64,000 nt of DNA from an uncultured Faecalibacterium sp. (GTDB taxonomy: Bacteria > Bacillota > Clostridia > Oscillospirales > Ruminococcaceae). Shown here one piece after another: positions 25,942 through 33,292 of this stretch; position 1 is the stretch's first letter, and every line of letters starts with the position of its first letter. A model generated the notes under the pieces. The model saw only the letters and a program-made list of their open reading frames with translations. It was not told where the DNA came from and searched no databases. The position numbers and the translations under genes are program-made. The DNA is taken from NCBI GenBank assembly GCA_934503275.1, contig CAKSVD010000004.1, positions 1 to 64,000 of the forward strand. The letters run 5' to 3'.

Positions 25942-27030
25942 TTATGCCTTCATGTCCAGCAGCTTCTGGTACAACTCAGCCTGATCAGAGGTGTTGTCCT
26001 TGATGACCTTAGCGCAAGCTTCCTGCCAGGGAGTCTTGTCGTCCACATCCACAACGTTGCAGCCGGAGGAACGCAGCTCGTCCAGAACCTTGTTCTCAGC
26101 GGTCTCGGACAGATCAGCGTTGAACTTCTGGGTATCGGCAGCAGCAGCCATAACGGCGGCCTGCTGGTTAGCGGTCAGCTTGCCCCATGCGTTGTCGGTG
26201 ATAACAGCCTGCACAGCGCCCAGAGTGTGGCCGTCCAGGATCAGGTTGTTAGCAACCTCGGGGAAGGCGTTGGACTTGTAGTTTGCGATGGGCTGCTCAG
26301 CGCCATCCACAACGCCGGTCTGCAGTGCGCTGTACAACTCGCCGAAAGCAACGACGGTGGGGTTAGCGCCCAGACCCTCGACCATGCCGTTCATAACGGG
26401 GTCGTTGGACACACGCAGCTTCATGCCCTTCAGGTCATCGATGGTTGCAACGGGCTTGACGGTGAAGAAGTGACGGAAGCCCTCCTCGCCGTAGAACAGG
26501 CCGCGAACGGGCAGGCCCAGTTCCTGAGGCTCGTTCAGGAACTCAGGAGCCAGATCGCTGTTGGCAAAGTTCCAGAAGTGAGCGCGGTTGTTGAAGGTGA
26601 AGGGGATGGACAGCAGCTTGGACTTGTTGCAGCCGTAGCTGGTCAGAGCGAAAGCAGAAATACGGCTGATATCAATGGAGGTAGAGCCGCCCAGAATAGC
26701 GTCCAGAACGTCGTTCTCAGAGCCCAGAACACCGGATGCCTGCACGTCAACGACCACAGAACCGCCGCTCAGTTCCTCGACCTTCTCCTTGAAGTGAGAA
26801 CCGGTCTGACCAACGATGGTATCCAGCGGGTTGACCTCGGCGTAGACCAGAGTCACCTTGGGATCGTTGGCAGCAGCAGCTGCATCACCGGCAGCAGCAG
26901 AAGCTGCGGTAGAGGTGGAAGCAGCGGTAGAAGTGGAGCCGCTCTTGGAGCCACCGCAGGCGGTCAGAGCAACAGCAGCGGTAGCTGCACCGGCAACAGC
27001 CATAAAGCTGCGACGAGAGATCATTTTCAT
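25942..27030 (-). CDS. dctP: TRAP transporter solute-binding lipoprotein
   Basis: 362 residues. The start at 27030 is chosen because AAGGAGG lies about 9 bp upstream and the protein then begins MKMISRRSFMAVAG with a lipobox LTAC (Cys25). The SRRSFM pattern resembles a twin-arginine signal; whether the host has Tat is not visible here. After an Ala/Ser linker (~29-58) the DctP domain includes LKGMKLRVSNDPVM (conserved substrate-carboxylate arginine) and GELYSALQTGVVDGAEQP. It captures a carboxylate-bearing solute outside the membrane and delivers it to DctQM. It heads the operon, downstream of a good promoter and a candidate AraC-type operator. Confidence 0.93.
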   Translation of the reverse strand: MKMISRRSFMAVAGAATAAVALTACGGSKSGSTSTAASTSTAASAAAGDAAAAANDPKVTLVYAEVNPLDTIVGQTGSHFKEKVEELSGGSVVVDVQASGVLGSENDVLDAILGGSTSIDISRISAFALTSYGCNKSKLLSIPFTFNNRAHFWNFANSDLAPEFLNEPQELGLPVRGLFYGEEGFRHFFTVKPVATIDDLKGMKLRVSNDPVMNGMVEGLGANPTVVAFGELYSALQTGVVDGAEQPIANYKSNAFPEVANNLILDGHTLGAVQAVITDNAWGKLTANQQAAVMAAAADTQKFNADLSETAENKVLDELRSSGCNVVDVDDKTPWQEACAKVIKDNTSDQAELYQKLLDMKA

Positions 27031-27108
27031 AGGAATCGTCCTCCTTAAAATAATTGTGAACTTCTCCGGGCGCACAGGTGCCGGAGCATTCGTTCATTGA
27101 CTGTACAC

Positions 27109-27137
27109 ACTTTAGCAAATTTCCCGAAATGAAACAA
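27109..27137 (-). promoter_or_regulatory. Promoter of the TRAP operon
   Basis: Minus strand TTGTTT (27132-27137) and TAAAGT (27109-27114), 17-bp spacer. Both hexamers are weak, which fits an activator-dependent promoter. Confidence 0.6.
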
Positions 27138-27140
27138 GGC

Positions 27141-27169
27141 CTTTCGAAAAATGTCCTGTTTTTCGAAAG
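27141..27169. promoter_or_regulatory. Candidate operator for the AraC-type response regulator
   Basis: CTTTCGAAAAA (27141-27151) and its exact complement TTTTTCGAAAG (27159-27169) are separated by 7 bp. Each arm contains the palindrome TTTCGAAA, so the two cores recur 19 bp apart. The repeat ends 4 bp from the -35 hexamer of the TRAP promoter, a usual activator position. Confidence 0.6.
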
Positions 27170-27270
27170 AATGTCAAGATTGTTTTTGCCACATTGCACA
27201 ATCGCTTTCCATTTCGTTTGTGCAACACTGCCGACCAGTTGGATACATTCCTGTATTTATAGTACAAAAT

Positions 27271-27316
27271 AACACCCCGACAAATGTCCATCCGGGCATC
27301 CATCGGGGTGTTTTTT
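27271..27316 (-). terminator. Terminator of the sensor operon
   Basis: AACACCCCGA (27271-27280) and TCGGGGTGTT (27303-27312) form a 10-bp stem just after the stop of the second DctP-like gene; on the minus strand it is followed by ATTTTG. Confidence 0.75.
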
Positions 27317-28320
27317 CAGCTTTTCTGTATCCGGTCGATCAGTTCCTGCTGGGCAGAAAACTCATCGTACATGGGCTGCACCGCTGCGCGGAAACGGGCC
27401 TTCTCGGCCTCGTCCAACTCGGTGACGCAGATGCCCCGCTTGCGCATATTCTGCTCCGCCTCCGCTTCCCGCCGCGCCCAGAGTTCGCGCTCCTTTTGCG
27501 CGCTCTCCCGGGCGCAGGCGCGGATCACCTCCGGGAAGCTTTCGTCCAGCGCGGCAAGCTTTTCCATTACCGCCGGACTGGCCAGCTGCACCTCCGGCAC
27601 CCGGGTGTGCTCGTCCTTCAGGAAAAAGGGCGCTACCTCGTAGTGTCCCATTACCTCGTAGCTGGGCCAGTTGTTCTCCGCGCCGTCGATCTCGGCGTTA
27701 TGCAGAGCGGCATACACCTTGCTGTACACCACCTGCGCCGGCTTTGCGCCCAGCGCGGTGATCATAGCGCTCATCATGTCCGACTCCTGCACCCGGATGA
27801 TCAGCCCCTGCAGGTCATCCAGCCCGGTCACCTTTTCCCGGGTGTAGAAGCTGCGCACACCGGCATCGAACCACGAAAGCCCTACCAGGTCCATCCCGTC
27901 CAGCATAGCCAGAAACTCATCGCCGATGCTGCCGTCCAGCACCCGCCACATCTGCTTGGCATCGCGGTACAGGTAGGGCAGCTGCAATACGCTGAGCTCC
28001 GGCTCGTACTCTGCCAGCTGGCTCAGGGACACGCGGGAAAAATCCACCCCGCCAAACTGCATCTGCTGGATGACGCTCTGCTCTGCACCCAGTTCTGCCC
28101 CGCTGTAGACCAGCACCTTCACCCGGCCACCCGTGCGCTGCGCCACAAGCTCGGCAAAGGCTCTTGCCGCCTTGCTGGTGGGGTAGTCCTCCGGCTGGTT
28201 TTCCGCATAGCGCAGGATAAGCGGCTTTTCCTGCTCCGAAGAAGCAGACTGCGCCGTGCACCCTGTGACTGCCAGTGCCGGGGCTGCCGTCAGCAGACGC
28301 AGCAGTTGACGGCGGGTCAC
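27316..28320 (-). CDS. DctP-like solute-binding lipoprotein in the two-component operon
   Basis: 334 residues. The N-terminus MTRRQLLRLL... with lipobox VTGC (Cys21) indicates an exported lipoprotein. The DctP domain is clear: LQGLIIRVQESDMMSAMITALGAKP, then YAALHNAEIDGAENN, matching the equivalent GVVDGAE site of the transporter's own DctP. No permease genes accompany it; its GTG start overlaps the regulator's stop by 4 bp. Because it is translationally coupled to a regulator and a sensor kinase, it may serve as a ligand-presenting partner of the kinase, as known for some solute receptors, or as a second binding protein for the same DctQM. Which of these holds is not shown by sequence. Confidence 0.9.
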   Translation of the reverse strand: MTRRQLLRLLTAAPALAVTGCTAQSASSEQEKPLILRYAENQPEDYPTSKAARAFAELVAQRTGGRVKVLVYSGAELGAEQSVIQQMQFGGVDFSRVSLSQLAEYEPELSVLQLPYLYRDAKQMWRVLDGSIGDEFLAMLDGMDLVGLSWFDAGVRSFYTREKVTGLDDLQGLIIRVQESDMMSAMITALGAKPAQVVYSKVYAALHNAEIDGAENNWPSYEVMGHYEVAPFFLKDEHTRVPEVQLASPAVMEKLAALDESFPEVIRACARESAQKERELWARREAEAEQNMRKRGICVTELDEAEKARFRAAVQPMYDEFSAQQELIDRIQKS

Positions 28321-29132
28321 AGCCGCGCCTCCCGGGCTGCCTTTGCCGCTTCCTTCCGGTACTGGGTGGGGGTCATGCCGGTGCGCTTTTTAAAGGCACG
28401 GGCAAAATAACTGGCATCCTCGTAACCCACCATGGAGGCCACCTCCGCTGCGGAGCGGAAGGGGTCGGCCAGCAGTTCCTTGGCTGCGTTGATGCGCAGC
28501 TCGGTCAGGCAGTCCAGAAAGTTCATCTTCTGGTATTTTTTGAACTGCGCCGAAAGGTACGCCGGGCTGATGTGCAAAATCTCGCTCACGCTGTCCAGCG
28601 AAAGGTCGAACATATAGTTATCTTCCATATACTTGCGCACATGATCCATCACCAGTGCGTTGCGGTCGCTCTCCCCTTCTCCGGCGGGCTCGGCCTCCTG
28701 CTCCGGGGCAGCTTCCGGCTCCGGGGTTTCCGCAGCCAACTCGGCCAAGCGGCGCCCTGCCTCGATCTGCCGGATGGCGCGGCGGATGGCGGCCTCGGTC
28801 TCGTCCGGGTCCACCGGCTTCAGCAGATAGTCGCAGGCGCCCAGATGCACTGCCTCGTGGGCGTACTGGAACAGACTGTACGCCGTGATAAAGATCACCT
28901 TGCACTCCGGGCGCTGCTCCAGCACTGCGCGGGCGGCATCCAGGCCGTTCATGCCCGGCATCTCGATGTCCATCAAAATCAGGTCTGCTTCCCAGAGCAC
29001 AGCGGTATCCGCGGCCTTGCGGCCGTTTTCCGCCATTTCCACCGTCACCTCATGCTCGAACCGGCGCATGACGATATCCGCCAGCGCCTCCCGCTCCATT
29101 CTCTCGTCATCCGCAATCAACAGACGAATCAT
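28317..29132 (-). CDS. AraC-type response regulator (YesN-like)
   Basis: 271 residues. Receiver domain 1-~120 with acidic pocket at Asp8/Asp9, phosphoacceptor Asp55 (LILMDIEMPGMNG) and lysine in DYLLKPVD; a Glu/Ala-rich linker at ~135-160; two helix-turn-helix AraC domain at ~165-268 (ISPAYLSAQFKKYQ; GYEDASYFARAFKKRTGMTPTQYRKE). It overlaps the kinase stop by 4 bp and the next gene by 4 bp. It should be phosphorylated by the upstream kinase and activate transport genes; the inverted repeat at 27141-27169 is the best candidate target. Confidence 0.93.
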   Translation of the reverse strand: MIRLLIADDERMEREALADIVMRRFEHEVTVEMAENGRKAADTAVLWEADLILMDIEMPGMNGLDAARAVLEQRPECKVIFITAYSLFQYAHEAVHLGACDYLLKPVDPDETEAAIRRAIRQIEAGRRLAELAAETPEPEAAPEQEAEPAGEGESDRNALVMDHVRKYMEDNYMFDLSLDSVSEILHISPAYLSAQFKKYQKMNFLDCLTELRINAAKELLADPFRSAAEVASMVGYEDASYFARAFKKRTGMTPTQYRKEAAKAAREARL

Positions 29133-30658
29133 TCCTCAAATTCCTCCTCATTCTCCACCAGCGGCAGATACAGGATCACCGCAGTCCCCCGCCCCGGCCG
29201 GGAGCGCACCACTACACGGCAGCGGGCATCCAGCAGATGCAGACGGGCAGCCACATTATAAATACCGATATGCTCCCAGCGGGGTGCGGGCTGCTCCAGT
29301 GCCGTGCGCAGCTGCAGCAGCTGCTCCGGCTCAATGCCCATGCCGTTGTCCAGCACCCGGATGCACAGCAGACCTTTTTCCCGCAGGGGGATCATGCGGA
29401 TGCGCACCACACCACCCTCTTCCTTGGGGCAGATGCCATGCTTGAAGGCGTTTTCCACGATGGGCTGCAGGATAAAGGACGGCACCATGGTCTCGGTCAG
29501 ATCCAGCGAGTCCGAGAATGCCCACTGCATCTGCACCCTGTCGCCAAAGCGCACATGGTAGATGGAGTAGTACTCGTCCACAACGCGCACCTCCCGGGAG
29601 AGGGGCACCTGCTCATCGTTGCTCATCAGACTGTAACGCAGCAGATGGGAAAGTGCCATGATGAGTGCCTGCGTGCGGTAGGCAGACTCTGTGCCCGCCA
29701 TCTGCTGGATGACGTTCAGGGTGTTGAACAGAAAATGCGGGTCGATCTGGCTGCGCAGCTGCTGTAACCGGCTGCGCTCCATGCGGTTCTGCAGTTCCAG
29801 CGCCTCGGTCTTTTGGCGGTGCAGTTCCCGCTCGATCTCGTTTTTCTCCTGCAGGGTGCTCACCTGCTGCGCCATAGAGTGCTTCATGCGGTTGAAGGAC
29901 TCCGCCAGCTGGCCGATCTCCGGCTGCTTGGGCAGCGGGATGTCCGGGGTGTCGAACTGGCTGCAGCTGATGGCGCGGGAAGCTACGATCATCTGGGAGA
30001 CCGGGGTCAGCAGCCGCATGACCATCAGACCGGAGGCACAGCCCAGCGCCACGCACAGCGCCACCACCACGATCTGCATCAGGGCGATCCGCTCGCCCAG
30101 CTCTGAGATCTCAGTGTAAGTAGTCTGGGCGTCCAGGATCGAGGCCTTCAGCAGCTGCATGGTATACTGGCTCAGATACCCGCCGCAGACCGAAACCTTG
30201 TTATAGTACAACTGGGATGCCTTTGCATTCTGTCCGCTGGAAAGATAGCCCTCCAGTTCCTCCAGCAGGGTGTTGTAGCTGCCGTAGGTGGTCTCCACCG
30301 CGCCGTACAGTACCCACTGTTCCTCGCTGACGTTCTGCAAGTCATCCATATTGGATCGGATGCGCCACAGCCATGCGTTGCTGGTGGAACAGGCCGCCTG
30401 AAGCTTTTCCAGCATTTCCTCGGTCTCGTCGTTCTCCCAGCGGTACGCTTCCAGAATACTGATGGAACTTTCCACACCGCCCTGAAAGCGGCTGATGGCG
30501 TTAAAGTTGCTCATCTGGTCGTCCTGCACCTGCTGTACCGCCCGTGCCTGATAGCCGTTGAGGGCAAGCTGCAACGCAAAGGCCGCAAAAAATGCTGCCA
30601 GACACAGCACCATGCGCTGCTTGAGCGTAACGCTGCGCTTCCAGTTGCGCTTTTCCAT
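29129..30658 (-). CDS. Sensor histidine kinase (YesM-like)
   Basis: 509 residues. TM1 ~16-34, a predominantly helical extracytoplasmic region ~35-191, TM2 ~192-216, HAMP ~217-268, a coiled-coil, then a His_kinase domain with His308 in QIDPHFLFN and an ATPase domain (LQPIVENAFKHGI, LDNGMGIEPEQ, GIYNVAARL, RPGRGTAV). This kinase type usually pairs with AraC-type regulators in sugar sensing, as here. Start ATG 30658 is preceded by AGGGGGAAG; a longer reading frame into the MITE-like element is not used. The promoter lies beyond that element, so the messenger would begin with about 160 nt of hairpin-forming sequence. Confidence 0.93.
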   Translation of the reverse strand: MEKRNWKRSVTLKQRMVLCLAAFFAAFALQLALNGYQARAVQQVQDDQMSNFNAISRFQGGVESSISILEAYRWENDETEEMLEKLQAACSTSNAWLWRIRSNMDDLQNVSEEQWVLYGAVETTYGSYNTLLEELEGYLSSGQNAKASQLYYNKVSVCGGYLSQYTMQLLKASILDAQTTYTEISELGERIALMQIVVVALCVALGCASGLMVMRLLTPVSQMIVASRAISCSQFDTPDIPLPKQPEIGQLAESFNRMKHSMAQQVSTLQEKNEIERELHRQKTEALELQNRMERSRLQQLRSQIDPHFLFNTLNVIQQMAGTESAYRTQALIMALSHLLRYSLMSNDEQVPLSREVRVVDEYYSIYHVRFGDRVQMQWAFSDSLDLTETMVPSFILQPIVENAFKHGICPKEEGGVVRIRMIPLREKGLLCIRVLDNGMGIEPEQLLQLRTALEQPAPRWEHIGIYNVAARLHLLDARCRVVVRSRPGRGTAVILYLPLVENEEEFEE

Positions 30659-30683
30659 GCAAAGCTTCCCCCTTTTTTCGTAA

Positions 30684-30843
30684 GGTGTATCTGAAAACAA
30701 AGAAAATGACGAATATTTCGCAGGCACAAGCGGGATTTAAGGCAAATAGCCGCAGGAATCCTTTGTGGATTTCAAGGCTGATTCACGCAAAATCCAGCTG
30801 TGCTTGTAGAAATAGACTAAATTTTCGACTTTTCAGATACACC
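30684..30843. mobile_element. MITE-like element, copy 2
   Basis: 160 bp, with perfect 14-bp terminal inverted repeats GGTGTATCTGAAAA and TTTTCAGATACACC. It matches copy 1 (5969-6128) except at three positions. It stands 25 bp upstream of the kinase start, with the same orientation relative to its downstream gene as copy 1, and lies between the predicted kinase promoter and the gene. Confidence 0.85.
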
Positions 30844-30857
30844 CCAGATAGTACCTT

Positions 30858-30887
30858 ATTTTACCACGCCTTGCGGGCGATTTGCAA
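30858..30887 (-). promoter_or_regulatory. Promoter of the sensor kinase operon
   Basis: Minus strand TTGCAA (30882-30887) and TAAAAT (30858-30863), 18-bp spacer. Transcription would start around 30851, a few bases before the edge of the MITE-like element. Confidence 0.6.
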
Positions 30888-30891
30888 GCCG

Positions 30892-30913
30892 GATGCACCG
30901 CCGCCGGTGCATC
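30892..30913. promoter_or_regulatory. Palindrome between divergent promoters
   Basis: GATGCACCG and CGGTGCATC form a perfect 9-bp inverted repeat with a 4-bp centre. It lies 4 bp upstream of the kinase -35 and 6 bp upstream of the plus-strand -35, so it may be an operator; followed by TTTTGCTT it might also act as a weak plus-strand terminator. Confidence 0.4.
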
Positions 30914-30919
30914 TTTTGC

Positions 30920-30948
30920 TTGCTTCTTGCCGGTAAATGTGGTACTAT
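30920..30948 (+). promoter_or_regulatory. Promoter of the YcxB-like gene
   Basis: TTGCTT at 30920-30925 and TACTAT at 30943-30948, 17-bp spacer, 22 bp upstream of the ATG. Confidence 0.55.
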
Positions 30949-30970
30949 GCCCAAAAAGGAGGGTAACTTT

Positions 30971-31501
30971 ATGACCCAGAATGTTTGCGTCTCCGTCCAG
31001 ATGGACGAAAAGGGCTTTCACGATTTTGCAGCCTTTGACCTGCTGCGCCACAATAAGGGCTGGCAGCGTCCGGCAGTGTTCACCGCCATTCTGCTGGTGT
31101 GCGCCGGGATCTGCCTGAGCCAGCTTGGCAAGCGGGAGGGTGCCGGGCTGCTGACCGCCGTGCTTGCCATTGTAGCCCTCGGTCTGCCTGCGGTATACTT
31201 CGGCACTTTCTTTTCGAACCTCTCCAAGCAGATCAAAAAGCTGGGTCTGCCCCGTCCCTTCTACCGGCTGGAACTGGACACTGCCGGGCTTTCGGTCTGG
31301 ATGGCCGGTGAGCAGAACAAGGCCGAGCCCACCAACCGCTACACTTGGAACACCGTGTACTGCGCCTACCGCACCAAAGAGGCAGTGTACATCTACGTCC
31401 AGAAGAATCAGGCCTATCTGCTGAACGAGAGCATGGATGCCGCATGGAGCCTGCTGGGCAGTGCGCTGCCCGCCGCCAGCCTGCACGACTGCCGGAAGTA
31501 A
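30971..31501 (+). CDS. YcxB-like membrane protein
   Basis: 176 residues. Two hydrophobic segments at ~35-53 and ~58-78 follow a short N-terminal cytosolic part; the C-terminal ~90 residues (FYRLELDTAGLSVW... TWNTVYCAYRTKEAVYIYVQKNQAYLLNE) resemble the YcxB/PH-like beta domain found after two membrane helices. Function in this family is unknown. AAAAAGGAGGG stands 8 bp before the ATG at 30971; a longer upstream frame has no ribosome binding site. It is divergent from the sensor kinase and is followed by a two-hairpin repeat element. Confidence 0.7.
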   Translation: MTQNVCVSVQMDEKGFHDFAAFDLLRHNKGWQRPAVFTAILLVCAGICLSQLGKREGAGLLTAVLAIVALGLPAVYFGTFFSNLSKQIKKLGLPRPFYRLELDTAGLSVWMAGEQNKAEPTNRYTWNTVYCAYRTKEAVYIYVQKNQAYLLNESMDAAWSLLGSALPAASLHDCRK

Positions 31502-31511
31502 GGGCACCGTG

Positions 31512-31617
31512 ACGATTTTTCATGCGCTCCGCTTTGCTCTGCGCATGAATAGCGGAACAATTATGTTTTTTTCGAACTCCCGGAGCGTCTGCGGACGCTC
31601 CGGGAATTCTATTTTTA
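31512..31617 (+). repeat. Two-hairpin element, copy A
   Basis: Begins ACGATTTTTCAT, then TCCGC...GCGGA arms, then a perfect stem TCCCGGAGCGTC (31578-31589) with TGCG loop and GACGCTCCGGGA (31594-31605), ending in a T-rich tract. The related copy at 53631-53735 shares the beginning, the TCCGC/GCGGA arms and the inner GGAGCGTC-TGCG-GACGCTCC hairpin. It may serve as terminator of the YcxB-like gene. Confidence 0.7.
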
Positions 31618-31637
31618 CATAACAATTTTCACAAAAC

Positions 31638-31677
31638 AAAAACCCACGCTACGGCAAAGCAAAAGCGCAGCGTGGGT
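31638..31677 (-). terminator. Terminator of uxuB
   Basis: Minus strand ACCCACGCT pairs with AGCGTGGGT and is followed by TTTTGTTTTG. Confidence 0.85.
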
Positions 31678-31699
31678 ACGGAAATAGCGTTATAAAATT

Positions 31700-33292
31700 T
31701 TAGCGGGCGAGGGTGTACTTGTGCAAGGTCTTGCGCACTGCGCCGTTACCGGCGTACAGTTCCTTGACCATGCCTTCGATCTTTTCGCCCAGACCGACGG
31801 CGTACAGATCCACGCCGAACACATCGGCACGGCTATACAGAGCCTTCAGGCAGCTGAAGTCCTGCTCGCCTTCCTTGACCTCCAAGGGATTGACGATGGC
31901 CTGCAGTTCAGCCAGCAGCGGATCGGAAGAGATCTCGAAGGGCTGACCGTTGTCGTCGATGCCCTTCAGGTAGCGGGCATAGCCTGCCAGCACCAGCGGA
32001 ATCAGGATCAGGTTGCCCTTGTCCAGACCGCGCTCCTCGTAAGCCTTGATGGTCTCGCCGAAGCGGATGGCCAGCTTCTGGGAGGTATCGGTAGCGATAC
32101 GCTGCGGAGCATCAGGCATGAAGGGGTTGGGCAGACGGCGGTTGATGACAGCGCCGATGAACTCGTAGGGGTTCAGAACGCCGGGATCAACGACCACAGG
32201 CATAGCCTCGATATAGCCGATCTTCTGGATAAAGGAGCGCAGATCCTCGTCTGCCATCTCGGCAGAGATGAGGTTGTAGCCCAGCATGCAGCCATAGATG
32301 GACATGGCAGTGTGCAGGGGGTTCAGGCAGGTGCAGACCTTCATCTTCTCGATCTTGTCCACGGTCTCGCGGTCGCAGTACAGCACACCGCCCAGTTCCA
32401 GCGGAGGACGGCCATTGGTGTAGTGATCCTCGATGCACAGGTACTGGGTCTCCTCGGCGTTGACGAAGGGAGCGGTGAAGGTGTGCTTCTCGGTCACGAT
32501 GGTGTAGTTATCCTCAAAGCCGTCCTTTGCCAGCATCTCCTGCACCTTTGCGTCCGGGCGCGGGGTGATCTTATCGATCATGCTCCAGGGGAAGGTAATC
32601 TTGGTCTCGTCCTGCACATAGGCCAGGAACTCGGCGGGCACCAGACCCTGCTCCACCCACTTGGAAGCGTAGGCGTGGACAGCGGTCTTGACCTTATCGC
32701 CGTTGTGAGAGCAGTTATCCATGCTCTGCACGGTCAGGGGCAGCTTGCCGGCCTTAAAGCGCTCGTACAGCAGAGCGGTGACCTTGCCCATGGCCAGCAC
32801 GGGGGTCAGGCCGCGCTCCAAGTCAGCGGGAGCAACGCCGTAGCCCTTTTCGGTGATGGTAAAGGAGATCATCTGCAGGCTGGGGTTCTGGAAGATCTCC
32901 ACCAGACGTGCCCAGTCGGCGCCGAAGGAATAATCAGCCTTCAGGCTCTCGGTGACGGAAGCGATGACCTTCTTCTCGATCTCGCCGGTGGACTTCAGGC
33001 AGACCAGCAGGCTCAGGTTATCGTAGGGCTGGTAAGCCTTGTCGATGATCTCGTAGTCGAAGCTTTCAGCCACGATGACGCCGCGGTCGTACTTGCCGCT
33101 GTTCAGTGCGTCGTTCAGCACGGCAGCGGGGAAAGCACGGAAGATATTGCCGGCGCCGAAGTGCACCCAAGTGGGTTCGGCGTGGGTCTTGGCCTTAACG
33201 GCCTCAATGTCAAATTTGGGCAGTTCGTAGCCCTTTTCTGCCCACTCGGCGGACAGATTGCCGTTTTTGATATCAGACAGCTTCATAATCAT
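31700..33292 (-). CDS. uxuB: D-mannonate oxidoreductase (fructuronate reductase)
   Basis: 530 residues, long-chain mannitol dehydrogenase family. N-terminal nucleotide-binding segment WVHFGAGNIFRAFPAAVL; family motifs TITEKGYG, SMDNCSHNGDKV, TFPWSMIDKITPRP and the catalytic-lysine region. It reduces D-fructuronate to D-mannonate with NADH in glucuronate breakdown. Its ATG overlaps the uxuA stop by one base, and uxuA performs the next step, which supports fructuronate rather than tagaturonate as substrate. Length is a little above the 490-residue norm. A second ATG two codons in is an alternative start. Confidence 0.92.
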   Translation of the reverse strand: MIMKLSDIKNGNLSAEWAEKGYELPKFDIEAVKAKTHAEPTWVHFGAGNIFRAFPAAVLNDALNSGKYDRGVIVAESFDYEIIDKAYQPYDNLSLLVCLKSTGEIEKKVIASVTESLKADYSFGADWARLVEIFQNPSLQMISFTITEKGYGVAPADLERGLTPVLAMGKVTALLYERFKAGKLPLTVQSMDNCSHNGDKVKTAVHAYASKWVEQGLVPAEFLAYVQDETKITFPWSMIDKITPRPDAKVQEMLAKDGFEDNYTIVTEKHTFTAPFVNAEETQYLCIEDHYTNGRPPLELGGVLYCDRETVDKIEKMKVCTCLNPLHTAMSIYGCMLGYNLISAEMADEDLRSFIQKIGYIEAMPVVVDPGVLNPYEFIGAVINRRLPNPFMPDAPQRIATDTSQKLAIRFGETIKAYEERGLDKGNLILIPLVLAGYARYLKGIDDNGQPFEISSDPLLAELQAIVNPLEVKEGEQDFSCLKALYSRADVFGVDLYAVGLGEKIEGMVKELYAGNGAVRKTLHKYTLAR

